This document shows positions 25,268 to 38,200 of a stretch of 64,000 nucleotides of DNA, in pieces. Source of the DNA: Cinclus cinclus (taxonomy: Eukaryota; Chordata; Aves; Passeriformes; Cinclidae). The position numbers and the translations under genes are program-made. The notes under the pieces were generated by a model. The model searched no databases, was not told where the DNA came from, and saw nothing but the letters and a program-made list of their open reading frames with translations. The stretch covers positions 89,834,259-89,898,258 of the forward strand of contig NC_085047.1 of assembly GCF_963662255.1 (NCBI RefSeq), given 5' to 3'. The stretch's first letter is position 1. Each line of letters starts with the position of its first letter.

Positions 25268-25507
25268 GACCCAGAAGCTTTCAAAAACTCAGCTTTATAT
25301 TTTGTTTTTGTTATGGTATCATCCATAGGCTCTGCTTGATGTTGCTGGACACAGTACAAACAGAAAAAAATCAAATCAGAGACAATCAAATCCAGACAGA
25401 GAGAAATCAGAAATCAGAGGCTGTCTGTACAATGCAGAATTTATACTCTCAGCAGGTGAGGCAGATAGTAGAGAGAGAAAGAGAGAGTAGTGCTGGAGAG
25501 GGGAAAT

Positions 25508-25625
25508 CCATGCAATGATGGAGGATCAGTGGCACAGAGAGATGAATTGACTTTGGCCAAGGTTATGTGAGAATCCTGAGCAAGCCAGGAAATGAGGCCA
25601 GAGCTCCTGAGACCCTCAGCCACAA
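25508..25625 (-). mobile_element. Probable MIR SINE fossil, minus strand
   Basis: The plus strand carries 'gtggcacagagagatgaatt', then 'gactttggccaaggttatg', then 'ggccagagctcctgagac'. This is the reverse complement of the MIR core in the correct order and spacing (the 'actgaggcacagagaggtta' run, the 'cttgcccaaggtcaca' run and the 'cagagctgggatt' run). It is the best of the MIR-like matches in the window. MIRs are ancient, inactive tRNA-derived SINEs shared across amniotes, and no function should be assumed. Confidence 0.55.
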
Positions 25626-28600
25626 TGTAATCCTTCCCACGCTGTACATCGTTCTCTTCCTCTCTTTTTTAAGGCAGAAAATGTTTCATCTCAACATCTG
25701 CAGTTCCCTAAATTCCTTCTACTGTTTGCCAGTCTGCTATTTTGAATCCAAGCAACCCACTCTTTATCTGGGCACACCCTCATGTAGTCTGCCTGTGTTT
25801 GACAGGTTTCTTTTCAGGCACTGTCCTAATGATAATAATCATCACAGGGATGAGAGAATGACAATTTATTTGGCTCAGCTTCTCTGCCTAAACTAGTAAA
25901 CAAATAATATCATTGCAGATGCGAGTAGGAATGGGATAGTCTCCCGTTATGCAGCATGCGATTCCCCACCACAGAGACTGCTGCCTTTGGCAGCCTGCAT
26001 GATTTCTAAATTCCAATGTAAATGTCCATCACTGGGCCAGGTGATAGTGAAAAGCAGCCGGCACACTGGGTGGTGGGGGGAAATGCACCATCCAGCACAG
26101 GAGGGTTATTTCCAGCTCTGTTCATCCCTACAGTCTCTGTGCTCTGTGAGCCACAGCCCGGGCACAGATGAGCAGCCGATAGCAGAGCAAAGGCATCCAG
26201 TTCTGGTTGACAAGCCAAGCAGTGCCCGTGCTGTGGTGCAAATGAAAGAGGCAAGCAGCCACAGCTGGGAAGCCTGGAAGTGGGACCACCTGAGTGAGGT
26301 TGACAGATCTAGGGCTGTCTGGGAGCAAACCTGCACTACCGCCTGATGCACAGCAGTGATGTGGGAGCAAGATGTCACCCAATCCAAACCGTCTTGTAGA
26401 TGACTTCTCAGCTTAGCTAAGCAGTTCAGAGGGAGCAATAGTGTAATGTAATTACAGTGATTCTGGGATCAAAGCTGCGTTGCACCACTGAGACATATCA
26501 GCTTATAGCTGGGAGAGCTCCAGCATGGCACAGCATGCATTGGATAGAGCAATCCCTGTCTTGCAGAAATGCATATGTATGTATGCATAGTAGATGATGC
26601 TGTGGAGCAAACTTTGTGAGCACCATACACGCAGCCAACACAGCTCTGGATCCCAAACCATGCAGGTGGTGCGGTCATGTTGCAACATTCACTTTTGGGA
26701 TAATTAAAGGCACCAAGTGTTTCAGCAACTTGCAAGTGACTGCAGACAAAGCCTTCAGGATTCATGTTACTCATCTGTTCTAAATGCAAAGGGTTGTGGA
26801 GGATCAACTCAACTAGAAAAGCAAGGCATTCTTGTGGGACATGGGGGGAAGATATTCTAAATAGGGCTGGATAAGATACAAGAGCAGAAAAAATATGTTT
26901 ACATGAAATAACAACTTACAGTGATGTTAAGGAAGAAACAAAAATTAACTTCTAAATACCGTGTTAGAAAGCCTCTCTGAGCAGTGTCGTGTACAGGTTT
27001 GTTATTGATATTTGCAGTACAGATGATGAAGGATGTCAAAGCAAGGACATTATTGATCCAATATTGAAAACCAGTGGAAATGAGGATCAGTAAAGAGACC
27101 ACAGTTCTTGGCTCCAATTACTTTTGGATGTCACCCTTTGCCAGCCAGTCGTTGGTGAGCATGTCTGTATCCAGTGATGCCTCTGCCAGCCTGTTTAAAC
27201 ATTTGTGAATAGAAAAGGTACTTAACAGAGAATGCATTCAGTATTGCCAGTAAAAGATTTGGGACAGCATGGCTGAACAAACTCAGCCTAAAAGAATGTA
27301 ATTTCTTAGGAATGTAGATGTTTGTTTGCCTCGTAGTATAGGTGTGTCATTATAAAGACCTCTTGGATTAGTGAATGTGAACACTTGGGTTCAGCTTTAT
27401 ATATAGCACTCTTGATAGAAAGCTGAAATCAGTGAGGCCTTAAGCCATCAGATGAAGTCCTTGCACAAAATGACAGTCAACAGGGGCAGGAAAGGCACAT
27501 GACCATGAGTTGAACAGGGTTGTTTGTACTTCCTTGGTGAATCACCTGAGCATCCACAGCTTTGCACACAAGCAGTCATTCTAATGAAATCTCACACTTC
27601 AGAAGTTCACAGGCAGCCCCAGTAGACTGAAGATAATAAATGCATTACTGCCAGCCTTACTATCATTTTGACTTCTCCTAAAATATGAGAAGATGACTTG
27701 CTCAATGATGGCAGTATAAGATGACTTGCTCAATGATGGTAACAAGGCTGGTGAGCCACACACTGGAAGTTTCTGTATATGCTCAGTTTCAACCAGTGGG
27801 CACAAATCTGTAGCCTGTTCTGTGGGGCTGGTGCACACCACCAAACTTTCAGAATGACTCTTTCACAAATGAACTGTATGCAACTTTGCAAACACCTGCT
27901 TTGCACAGAAGGGATTATTTTGATACCAAATTTGAAGCTTCAAAAGTCAGGATGTGTGTACATAAACAGGTGTGGATAAATGCATGCGCTTTGCATATTC
28001 TCAAAGGCAGGTGCAAGAGGAGCACATCTGCCTGCACACAGCTGGGCTACTTATTCTTAGATGTGTTCAAACCATCTTCTTTCTCTTCTCCCCTCCAAAG
28101 AAGGCTGACCAAATCACTCAGTCAATGCTAGGTAAGTGGTTCACTCAGTTTATTTACTATTTCACCCTCTTTTACCTCAAAACCAGCAATGGATTTACAT
28201 TTTTTCTTTAAAGCCTCCCCAAAATCAAAATCCAATTTCAGGTGAATTTTCAGGCCTTTAAGGGAATATAACTGCAGGTGTTTGTTACACATACAAAAAT
28301 GGGAAGTTGTCTGACAATTCTTTTGGCAGCCTTAAATTTTTACTGTAAGACACAGTAAATAATGAGACAGCTGGCGAACTGTGGGGAATCTGTGGCTGAG
28401 AAAACTTTGATGCAAGAAAGCTGATTAAGTGATATTCACAGAGCTTCTAATCTTGACAGTAGCTGAAGCACAGCAGCAGGCTCAGCTTGGAGCATGAGCC
28501 TTCTATCAGAGCAGCCCTTTCTGGACAGGCTATTGTCCTGTACTGCATGATCAACATGGATGGGGGCCTGAAAGTGACTATTTGTTTTCCTCGTTCAGAT

Positions 28601-31600
28601 AAGCTTGCAGGAAAATTTTGCTAATTTTCAATTAGGTATGAGAAGTGCAGTATCATAGAATAGATGAATAGACTTATCCTATCTTTCAGGAAAACAAACC
28701 TCACATTAAAAGGTGAGACAAACCTATTATTAGGTTTATATTAATTGTTCTATTAACAAACCCCAGTGAGAGAGAGGATAGAGAGGGAAAGATGGATAAA
28801 TGCAGAAGAATGCTATGCTTCAGACCAGTGCAAAAGATTCTGCTTTCTAACAGCTTACTGTTTTGGAGTGAGCTATATTTCGAGGTCTTTAGTTGAGACT
28901 ATACAATAATATGCTAAACTCCTAACTCAGTTCACATAACACAAAACTGGGACACAACGTGGTGCACAAGAGAGGGTTCTCAGAGTGTCTGAGCTGGATG
29001 AGAACAGCAGTTTTCAATCCTTAGATTGAAAACATTAGTTCTGAAATGAGAATGTGGCTTGAATGAGAGGAGAAGCCCCTAATTCAGACAAAAGAGATTC
29101 TCACCTTCTCACCATTGTTTCTGAGCACCCAAAGGTAGATTGGTGCAACCTCTTCTCTCAGTGAACTATTACTGCAAGGGGCCAGACGGGTTCCCTTTGA
29201 ACCTGTCTAAGTAAAAACTGAAAAGTTTACACTGTGTCTTCAAGTGCTGGCAAGTTAGGTACATTCCCAAAAGGTATGGAAAGTATAAAATCAGTCAAGT
29301 TTCATTATGAATGGGTTTACTAAGTTAGCAGACTATGGTTGAAGACTTTCCAATCTAATGTAATATCTTCTCCTAGGTCAAATTCTGAAATGTACAAAAC
29401 CAGTGATTTAGAAATAAAAAGTCTATTCAGCAAAGACTTCAAGCCACTGTGCTTGAAACTAGTAAAGGTAGGGAAAACATGGAAACCTCATGAGAAAGGA
29501 TTGCCTAACAGAACCAGTGAAATCTTTGTGTAGATGTGAAATAATGCTGAGTGCCTCGAGACAAAAAATGAGTGGAGGACAAATACAGGGCTATTGCAAG
29601 GCAAGGACTACCCATCTGCACCTTCATGCCACTTTTTGAATCACAACAGCACCCTAGGGGTTAAACCAACAAATATGGCTATGTGCTTGTGAGCTCAGTT
29701 GGCATTTTAGAGCAGTGCTGCAAGCTTGCTTCAACCCACACTCATAGATATTGGATACTAAAGCCTGTCACATTAAATGTGTCTCTGGATGTTCTGTCCA
29801 CAACATGACCCGAAGCATTTTCTTCAGAGTGGCTGATACATTTCAACTCAGTGCTGCAGCCCTCGGTGCCATGCTTGATTGAACAACTTGTCTCCACTAT
29901 TAAAATGCAGAGAAAACTTAGACAAGCATTTAGAAGCTTTGTCATTAAATAGTTGTCTTGTCAATTGATCTATCTTGTAGGGGAAAGACAACTACTAGAT
30001 CCATCAATTGCCAGCAAAAAAACTAGGAACAGGTCTTAGTCAATTAAACGGGCAAGTGTTGCTTGACAGCTCCCTTTGGTGGTTCTTTTGAGGCCTGACT
30101 ATTCAGCAGGATTAGCAACTTCAACCACTGGAAAGCTGACCTTAACTGAAGGTGAGCTTGCATCTGTAAAGTGTCTGTGGAGCAGCACTGTGCAAAGGAG
30201 CAGCACAAACTTCTCCCTGCTCCCCTGCTAAGGACCGTAAAATATCTTTTTTATTGATTTTTTCTACCCTCAAGAGCTTCACGTAGCTTTTAAGTGGTAT
30301 TATTTTTTTCTGAAGCCTTGGAGTTTTCCCTTTCTGTTGATGTTTTTAATTATCATGCATTTCGTGACTCATGGTGTTCATCTCAAGCCGTTGTTGGTAG
30401 CTCTTGCTCCTCCCTGGCTGCCATACCTTGAACAAGCAGCAGCACATGTGATGGGGGGGGAGGGTGCAATGAGATGGAATTTGGCACAGACAGACAGTTC
30501 ACTGAGTTTAAATCTCTCTTCTCATTGATGAATGGCAAAAAATTACCACACACAGAGTGCAAGGGGAACACATGTGTCACACAGCTGTGTCACACAGGGG
30601 CATCTCATTGAGCCATTCCCTGCCATTCCCCCTCCTGAAATGAGTTTTAAGCTTTCAGTGTACACTACCGTTTTTTTCCCATGAGTCTCAGGTCTTCCAG
30701 ATGTCCCAGGATACCTCTATGTCAAAAAAGCCTGGTGTGGTTGTCACAGACACATCCCTGTCACTGTCCTGCTCCTTGGGAAGCTGTTTCCATCTCCTTC
30801 AGCATTAGAAATTGCTTGCCCTGACATTTCTAATGGCTTCTGCTAGCTCACAACCCCTGCTCAGCAAAGCCTTTTGGCTTGAAAGAGGAGCAAATATCTT
30901 TTACCCATTTTACAAGTAAAACTCCCTAAAAGTTTCTCTGTCTCTCTACTGAGTACCAAAAACTTGGTTTCTTCATGGGATTAACTTGTGCAGGTGTGTG
31001 CAGAATGTACTCACAAAAAGCCAAGTGCTGATCAGGACTTCTTGATGCACAAATACTTGGAATATTTTCAACCCTGTCATCACTTCACAGAGCTTGCCAA
31101 ATCTGTTTTGCTTCTTCTGCATGAAAGTAGAGTAACTCTCTCTTCCTGTCTGAGCTATGCCCCAAATGCTCTCAGTGCACAACTACACTAATTATTACAC
31201 TTAGAAGTAAGGCAGCAGACAGTCAGATACTGTACTTCAGGCAAAAATCCCTGTTGAGGATCAGCTACTGCATGAGGACATAGCAAAATTCTAAACATTC
31301 CCAATTTTTCAAAGCTACAAATTAATGCAAAAACTCAGATGAAGATCATGCCTATTTAGAGATGTTAAAGATTGATAAATCATATTTGTCACCCTTGCAA
31401 TCAGTTTGAGTTTCAATTTAAGTAGAACTGAATCACCCAAGCATTTCTTTCCATTACAGATGGGTGGATTCAAGCTGTAAGGTTTACATGTCCAGATTTA
31501 TTTTCCCCATGTTCTGCACCAATTCATTCTCCAGACTAATAAAAGTTGCAGAAAATAGTATTCACAGTGGATGTGGTCAAGAAAATTTGAAGCTCTGATG

Positions 31601-32202
31601 TCCATGATACAAACAAATAATTTGGAAAAGTGATTTTCTATGTCCTAAATTAAAACTAGATTAGTGATGAAAGTTCAATTGTCTTTCACGTAATGATGTC
31701 ATCACAGATACTGAGGGACATGTCAGCCACTAATTACAAACATTGAGTGTACAAGGAGTCTATGTGGAGCTGAGAAATGCAATGGCCACTCTGTGGAAGG
31801 AATCACTGCTCATTCTCCCTTTGCATTTATAGAAAGTGATGCCAATAAATGAAGCAAAATGCAGAATGCTTCACTGCAATAATCTCTTTAAATTGTCACA
31901 ATTGCAATAAATCACCTTTCAGTCAGGGTAGCATCTTTTGATGTGTTTTTACCTCCTGCCCAGCACAGTGTGGCCATGATCCAGCAGTGTGACTCCTTCA
32001 GCAATACCTGGAAGGGAGCAGCAGCTGCCAGGTGGCTGCAGCACCAGGGAGAACTTGGCTTCCTCCCACTCTGCACCTGGGGTGCTGCCAGAGGGATTCT
32101 TCCCTCCCCTAAGGGCACAACACTGGCCAGAATGAGAAGTTTTGCTGTACCTCTGCTGAGGACTGCTTTTCAGAAAACCTCTGGAGGATTTTCAGGAGTT
32201 GC
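25626..32202. other. Gene-poor sequence
   Basis: No exon, RNA gene or clear mobile element is recognised. It includes a 22-bp direct duplication at 27,690-27,739 and scattered open frames under about 120 codons, often overlapping on both strands (for example 25,987-26,438), which is typical of chance in slightly GC-richer DNA. Isolated 'catagaat'-like octamers near 28,655 are too short to call as CR1. Confidence 0.55.
27690..27739. repeat. 22-bp direct tandem duplication
   Basis: A 22-base unit occurs at 27,690-27,711 and again, identical, at 27,718-27,739, giving a 28-base period with a six-base spacer. Identity between the copies suggests a recent local duplication, probably replication slippage. 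No coding or known regulatory context. Confidence 0.9.
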
Positions 32203-32327
32203 TTTTGTTTTGGGGGGGGTTTTGGGGGGGGTTGTTTATTTGTTTGTTTTGTGTTGAGGGGTTTTTTGTTGTTTGTTTTTTTGTTTGTTTGTTTGGGTTT
32301 TTTTGGGTTTTGTTGTTGGGGTTTTTT
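32203..32327. repeat. G/T-only tract with multiple G runs (G-quadruplex potential)
   Basis: About 125 bases with no C and only two A residues. It contains two eight-G runs separated by four T, then GTTT and GTTTT repeats, then further runs of three or four G. Four or more G runs on one strand make intramolecular G-quadruplex folding plausible for the plus strand. The frames crossing it (for example the minus-strand run rich in K, Q and P) are repeat artefacts. Its similarity to the tract at 25,203-25,267 suggests a common mechanism such as expansion of a retroposon tail, with the element itself no longer visible. Confidence 0.85.
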
Positions 32328-32957
32328 AATAGAAAAAGAAAGCTCAGTAGCACCACAGTCCACAGTCAGGAGCTCCGTGGAATGTGATTGCATTCTCTGC
32401 TCAGGGATGCCCAGGAGCCCAATCACTGAATCCCATTGGATGGAGAAGATTGTCAGACTGCACTCAAGGTCTGAACTAAAGCCACTGATGCTCCATTTTC
32501 TGCTGTCCTGCTGTTGGGATGTGGATGAAGGGTGGCTTGTCACCTTTCCACGCATAGGGAGAAGTCCCTGGAGTGAACCTGGCAGAGGCAGTGTCCCAGT
32601 GAGACATTGTCTGTCAAAACAACTTCAGCCCTCAAGACTCATCTCCCAGGAGCTGCACATCCTGGTTGTTGGCAGCAGAGGACCCCCAGGGAGGCTCAGT
32701 CACAGAAAGAGAAATGTTCCTGCTTCTCATTCAATGTAAAATAATTGCCTGAATCCATGTGAGGAAATCCTCTCCCCGGAGCAGCTTTGGGGATATGGCA
32801 GAAGGCATGCTCCACTTCTGGCAGAGATAAAGCAATTTATCCTTCTTTTTGCTGTAGAAAGCCCTGAATTTTTTCAAGACATGACAGTGGTGTATATTAG
32901 TACATGATGAGGAAAGAAATTGCAAGAAATTGTCTGGGGCGGTTTGGTGGATTTTTT

Positions 32958-32976
32958 GGGGGGGGGGGGGGGGGGG
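32958..32976. repeat. Poly-G run of 19
   Basis: An unbroken run of G preceded by six T. Long homopolymer G is difficult for sequencing and may differ in true length. It creates spurious glycine or proline runs in translated frames. Possible G-quadruplex. Confidence 0.9.
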
Positions 32977-33244
32977 CGCCACCGTGGGGCATTTTCTATC
33001 TACAGAGTTGTGTCAGCGATTTCTGCGAGTTTATTCCCACTCTGTAATTGTTGATGTTGGTGGTGCTGTAAATCTGCCTGTAAGGCACTGCTTGCAAAAG
33101 CAGCATGTAAAGCAGAAATTTGTCCTTTGTATTTTGAGCAAACTAGAAGCAGAATTACATAAGTTGGCTCCCCAGTTCTGTCAGACAGTCAGGAGCCTGC
33201 TTCACTGGTCTCTTCTCCTTGCAAAAGTTTTGAGGTTGAGGTAG

Positions 33245-33375
33245 CATTTATATACCCCATATGTATACACTTACTTATGTGCATTGATACAAGCATGTAT
33301 GAAAATACAGATATATGCATATATGTGTGTGTATGCATATCTATATATATGCTTCTGTGTGTACATTTATATATA
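33245..33375. repeat. AT/GT-rich degenerate dinucleotide repeat
   Basis: Imperfect TA, TG and CA dinucleotide stretches (tatatac, atatatg, tgtgtgt) alternate through the segment. It appears to be a decayed compound microsatellite. A pyrimidine- and T-rich stretch follows at about 33,480-33,575. Confidence 0.6.
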
Positions 33376-35112
33376 TGAAAGAGAGGTTTCAGATGAGGGG
33401 CTGTGTATCTATAATTATCTAGAGTCTCTTGGTGAAACTTACTCAACACATCTTTATTGCAGAGAAAATGATTGAATGTGTATTTTATATCTTCTTTTCT
33501 CCTCTTTAATATCTATCTTGTTTTATTTTTGTATTTTGTTCCTTCTTTTCCTCTCTGTTTTTTCCCATTTCTGTCTAAATGTATTGGATGATAGAGTCTA
33601 AAACTGGCTTTGCAGTAATAGTTTTGTGAGCTCTACTTAGGGAGGAAAAAAATCTTCTGAATAATTTTATTTAATGAAGATGCATTTGAATATGTACACT
33701 GTGTCTCTCACCAGCAATGCTCATCCCATGTCTGCAGCTTAATGTAACAATACCACTATGTTTACATGACATGCAATGGCAGTGTGGTATGTAAGCACAT
33801 ATAGAAACATACACTTGAAAAGAATGATGAAAATACTATAAATATTTGTCAGCATATTTAGAATTAATGCCTACATCTCAATACTAGCATGTTTCTGTAC
33901 GTGTACATGTGCTTTGTTTCTGTATGTATCAGCCAGCCTTCCTATGAGTGCATGTGTGTGGGAGGAAAGGATATGATTATGGATTTGCATAACATCCTGC
34001 ATGAATGTAGACTGAAACTGAAAACATGGAGGAAATTATAGAAGCTATTTTTAAAATCTACATTACTGCAAATGTTGCTTCATCAAGCTGTTATCACTGC
34101 TGATTAATTATGTAGAATGAATGAAGATGAGATCTAGCCTTATCTTCTATGTCTGCATTGGAGAAGAAATTTAAGCAGGGTGTTTTGGTACGCTTGCAAA
34201 GAAGTGTTTCAGCAGACAGTGGAGTACCATAACCTTATTTTTTGGTCCCCTGGACATTCCAGTTACTGGTGTCTCTCCTCATGCATGAGATTATTGATCT
34301 CTGTGGTAGTAATGAAAGACGTAAAGGTCATTTTAAAATGTGAACTGTAGGGACCACTTGCTACTACAATGGCTAATGTAGGCAATGTGTGCCTTTACAT
34401 TTTGCAAAGATCTCCATTATACCAACAATATTGATCTACTGTGGGAAGATCTTGATTTCCTATCTTTTTGTCTTCATATCACTCCTGCCCAGCACTTCCA
34501 AAATAAAACCTTTTGTAGTTTTGATAGCTCCCTACTTCCTAATTTTCTTCTTTTCCAGCACGGGAGGCACTTGTATTAAGCCACCTGAGGCACAGCTCTT
34601 GGCTGTGCTGGTACATTTCTGATGGCTGCTGGAGAAGGTGACCCATCTGGAAGGCACTTTCCCTAGCACCCCAGTCTCTCCTAGCAGCCCCCAGGGGTGC
34701 CAAATTGTGCCAGCACTGGAGAGAGCCACTGTGGCTGTTCTTGTAGGCGGGCTGTGTGGATCCAGGCTGTGCCACAGGAGACAGAGGTGGGATAGAGAAC
34801 ACTGATGTAGTTTGGTGAAATCAGATGAGGGGAAAAGGGGTGTAGGATATGGGGAGTTAGGATATGATCTTTTATTATTTAGGGGAAATAAAGAATGGGT
34901 ACTAGGGATGAAAGCCCAACAAGAGAATCTGAGAAATCCTAGGAGAGTCAGCCCCACATCTTGGGAATACAGGGATCAGGGACCCCACCCTCATATCTGT
35001 GGTATGACAGTTACAGTTACTGCAAATAGCAAGGCATTTCTAAGCTGCAGACACAGCTGCATCATGTTTTAGATAAGAAATAGATAGAGTGCCTCAGTGT
35101 TTTCATCCATTT
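33376..35112. other. Non-coding AT-rich sequence
   Basis: No exon or RNA gene is recognised. A slightly GC-richer part at about 34,580-34,960 gives overlapping open frames on both strands (minus-strand frame of 141 codons) with no protein-family signature. I treat these as chance. Confidence 0.5.
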
Positions 35113-35247
35113 TTCCTTCCTTCCTTCCTTCCTTCCTTCCTTCCTTCCTTCCTTCCTTCCTTCCTTCCTTCCTTCCTTCCTTCCTTCCTTCCTTCCTTCC
35201 TTCCTTCCTTCCTTCCTTCCTTCCTTCCTTCCTTCCTTCCTTCCTTC
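35113..35247. repeat. (TTCC)n tetranucleotide microsatellite, about 33 uninterrupted units
   Basis: A pure run of TTCC starts after the 'ttttcc' at 35,111 and continues without interruption to about 35,247, where it decays into TTC and TCTC units and then a pyrimidine tract ending in a splice-acceptor-like 'ctcttgcag' at 35,292-35,300. The purity implies a young, unstable locus that is likely to vary in length between individuals. Open frames encoding FLPS repeats (plus) or KEGR repeats (minus) arise in all frames from this repeat and are not genes. Confidence 0.97.
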
Positions 35248-38200
35248 TTTCTTCTCTCTTTCTCTCTCCCCCTCTGCCTTTCCTCTCCTTTCTCTTGCAG
35301 ATGCAGTAGCAAGTATAAAAGGATGCCTGTCCCACATACTGAAAGAATTGAAACAAAAAAATCCTTACTTCTTTCCATGTTTCCTTGAACTCCCATGTTT
35401 TGTTGGTTGTTTGTTTTTTAACAGTATTACACAGTTGTAGGCAGGCAGGAAAACTGGTCTGCAGTTTTCTGGTTTTTTGAGGGCTTAGTGCAGCTGGAAT
35501 TCTGTCAAGGAAAATACTATCCTGGACTTATTTCTGTTCGGCAAGAGAATGTACTAGGTATGCGAGAAGAATAGGAAAGTTTGATGCTGGTATTCACAAT
35601 GATTCAAGTTCAAGTAAGTAAACCCAGAAAGGCATTGTAGAGGAGACTCTCACTTATAACCAGAAGTTTTGGATTAGATGTTTAGTACAGGAGGTAAGAG
35701 TTACAGATGAACATGTGGAAGGTGTGAAGTCACTATGATGAACTGAAATACATCAACAAACAAGCCAACCAAAATGGGTTTCTGAGAAAGCTGCGCAACT
35801 CGAAAAGAAACCACAATTGCATCATGTCTGTCTACATTCCCCACTTCTCCCCATCCCTGAAATAGAAAACAGAATAGAAGAAGAAGCAGTGTGCCTTTGG
35901 AAATCCTACTTGTCAGGCTCTGCTCAAGTTGCTGGGAAGAGATAAAACTAGCAAGAAAACAGCAGAAGTGAAGGGCAGCCAAAGGGGCATCAGATAAGGT
36001 GAGTTCTCTGCTTAAGAGGAAGCAGACCCCATTTTAAAGAGAGCACTGAAATAAATTGCTGTGAAATGGAAATTATGCAGAACTATATTTAAACATTGTT
36101 TTATGTAAACTAAAATGAAGATGGAGTGCTGGCAATTGGGAAACATAGATAAAACTTTAGCTGTTGATAAAAAAAACATGTGAGACAACATTTGGTAAAT
36201 TAGCAGCCTTGACTAAATTAATCCATAATATTGAAGGGATTAATATTGAATTGCATATCATTTTTCACATCTCAGAAAAATGGAAAAAATGCATTAAGAT
36301 GGGGAAACAATATAAGGAAAGACTAAGCTTGCTGATTTATGACACCCATAAGCAGGGAGGCACCTACAAAGGATGGAAGCATCAAATGTCCCATTATAAT
36401 TGGTAGCAATTTAGGGCTCTGTTCAGTTGCTTACACATAGGCATGGCCCGATGGCCCCAGGGGGCAGCAGATATGCACTGGGGACTAACAGTTGTATGAC
36501 AGGAACTGCAGGAAACCCATGTCTCTTTGGAGCATAGGAGGCCAGGCAGGAGAGGGCAGGCCTTGGGCATCTCAAAATGAACCAGGCACCTTTGGTTCAC
36601 AGCCAGATCAGGAGCTGGGAGCTGGAGATAGGTCCAACTTAAAGCTCCAAATGCCCGTCACCACACTTTAGCTAGATGTTACATTTCCTACTACATTCCC
36701 CTAGTGAAAAATAGTTCAGTACAGCTATTGGCATCTAAACATCTTACCTAAAGATTATGTCAGCTGATCTAAGGTACGGGCAACTAAGGCCCTCGAATGA
36801 AAAGACGCAGCAGAAAACTTCGGCCCAGCATCTGGGCTGTGTGATACATGGTTACCTTCACTATCCTGGTATCATTTCAGACCTGTCCTTTAGAGAGGTT
36901 TATGATGGAGTAAGCTTCCCCTCCCCACCTAATGAAGAGAGATATGCATGGAGGTGAAATAACTCTTGGCCCAAAGTGGAACTCAAATATAAATGGGATT
37001 CCCTTTCTCAAGTGCTTGTTGTTCCTGAGAGAGTGATTTTTTCTTAGCATTTAAAGCAACAAAGGTTCCTGGTGGTGCAAGCGAAAGGAAAGCAGCTCTT
37101 TTTCTTCTGCTCTTTTTCTGCTCTTTGGGATTGGGAAGTGATTTCTCCTGAAGATGCTAGGGGGGTTCATTATAAATGGAAAAATCAAAAAACAACTGCA
37201 ACATGCCTAATTTTCATCCATGGTGTGTTGGTAACCATGCTGCAAAGTGAGCAGAGGCCTTGGCTCCCCTCCCTGCAGAGCTGGATCTCCTACAGAGCTG
37301 GATCTCTGCCCCAGGTGTGGCTTGTCCTGATACTTGGGGTCCCGTGGGGAGAGGCACCCACACCCATGGGGTTCTGCACAGGTCCCTGGTGAGGATGGCA
37401 CACCCGGAGTGGTGTGACACCCTGAGTCACAGTGATGGGCCAGACCCAGGAAGTGACTCAATCACTCACCTTCACTCTCTGTAGCCTGTCAGAGCCTCAT
37501 TAGGTACAGGTAGCTTTATTAAAAAAAAACCTTCAGCATATAAATGCATCATAACTTGACACCATGTTATGTCAGCAGCCCTTGTCCATGGCTTCCTCTC
37601 TTTGCTGCCTTTTGGGGTGAAATTAATCCCAGATTCTTCTGGGTGACAGTTGTAGGAACTGTGCCCATAATAACACAGTTGGATTGGGTGATGAGCTGGA
37701 AAAACAGGGAGTGATTTTTCAGAGGGGGGGTTGAGAATACTTCTTGCTGACAGTTTTGTGCCCTAATGAAATACAGCATCATATTTCTCCAACTCCAACT
37801 GCTGAAGAGAGCAAGTAAAATGCCAAGAGAAGGGAGGGGATTCCTACAACATGTATGTATACCTATCTCATGCAAATGGAAGAGATTCAATTTGCAGAGA
37901 TTAAGGTGAACATTAGAGCAGAAATTCCATAAGGATGACATCTATGAAATTACAGAGAGCAATTTGGGAAACTGTGCTTCTTAAGCACTATGGGGAACAA
38001 GAGTGCATTGTAAGGCACAGGATCTCTCATAGTTAATATCTGTATTACAGTGATGTAGTGTTCCTTGTACAGTTTAACATGAATCACAGTTCTGACTGAT
38101 GCATAAATACCATATTATTTTATATAGGCTATATATGCACCGTGTCTATGACATTATTTTTATCTGCCTCTATAATGCAAGTTTAGAACTTCCCTGAGCT

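Larger units (their letters stand above)
14629..25507. other. Gene-poor AT-rich sequence
   Basis: No protein-coding exon or RNA gene can be supported. The longest open frame (minus strand 14,866-15,258, 130 codons) lies in AT-rich DNA, resembles no family I know and is of a length expected by chance in a 64 kb window. Contained items listed separately are the 17-bp-arm palindrome at 18,108-18,146, a probable MIR 3' end at about 23,065-23,185 and a G/T tract at 25,203-25,267. A small palindrome of eight-base arms also sits at 21,127-21,143. The pyrimidine-rich segment 21,480-21,970 has no identified origin. Confidence 0.55.

Noticed and set aside
28650..28670. CR1-like octamer 'catagaat'
   Set aside because: A single octamer without the adjoining CR1 3' sequence.
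32109..32739. 148- and 162-codon frames on opposite strands
   Set aside because: Both are extended by the G/T-only tract, which lacks stop codons in several frames. The proteins are low-complexity there.
34532..34957. 141-codon minus-strand frame
   Set aside because: Overlaps another open frame on the same strand, with no recognisable domain and no splice or promoter context. Judged chance.
35062..35396. Five or more overlapping frames of FLPS or KEGR repeats
   Set aside because: Translations of the (TTCC)n microsatellite in several frames.
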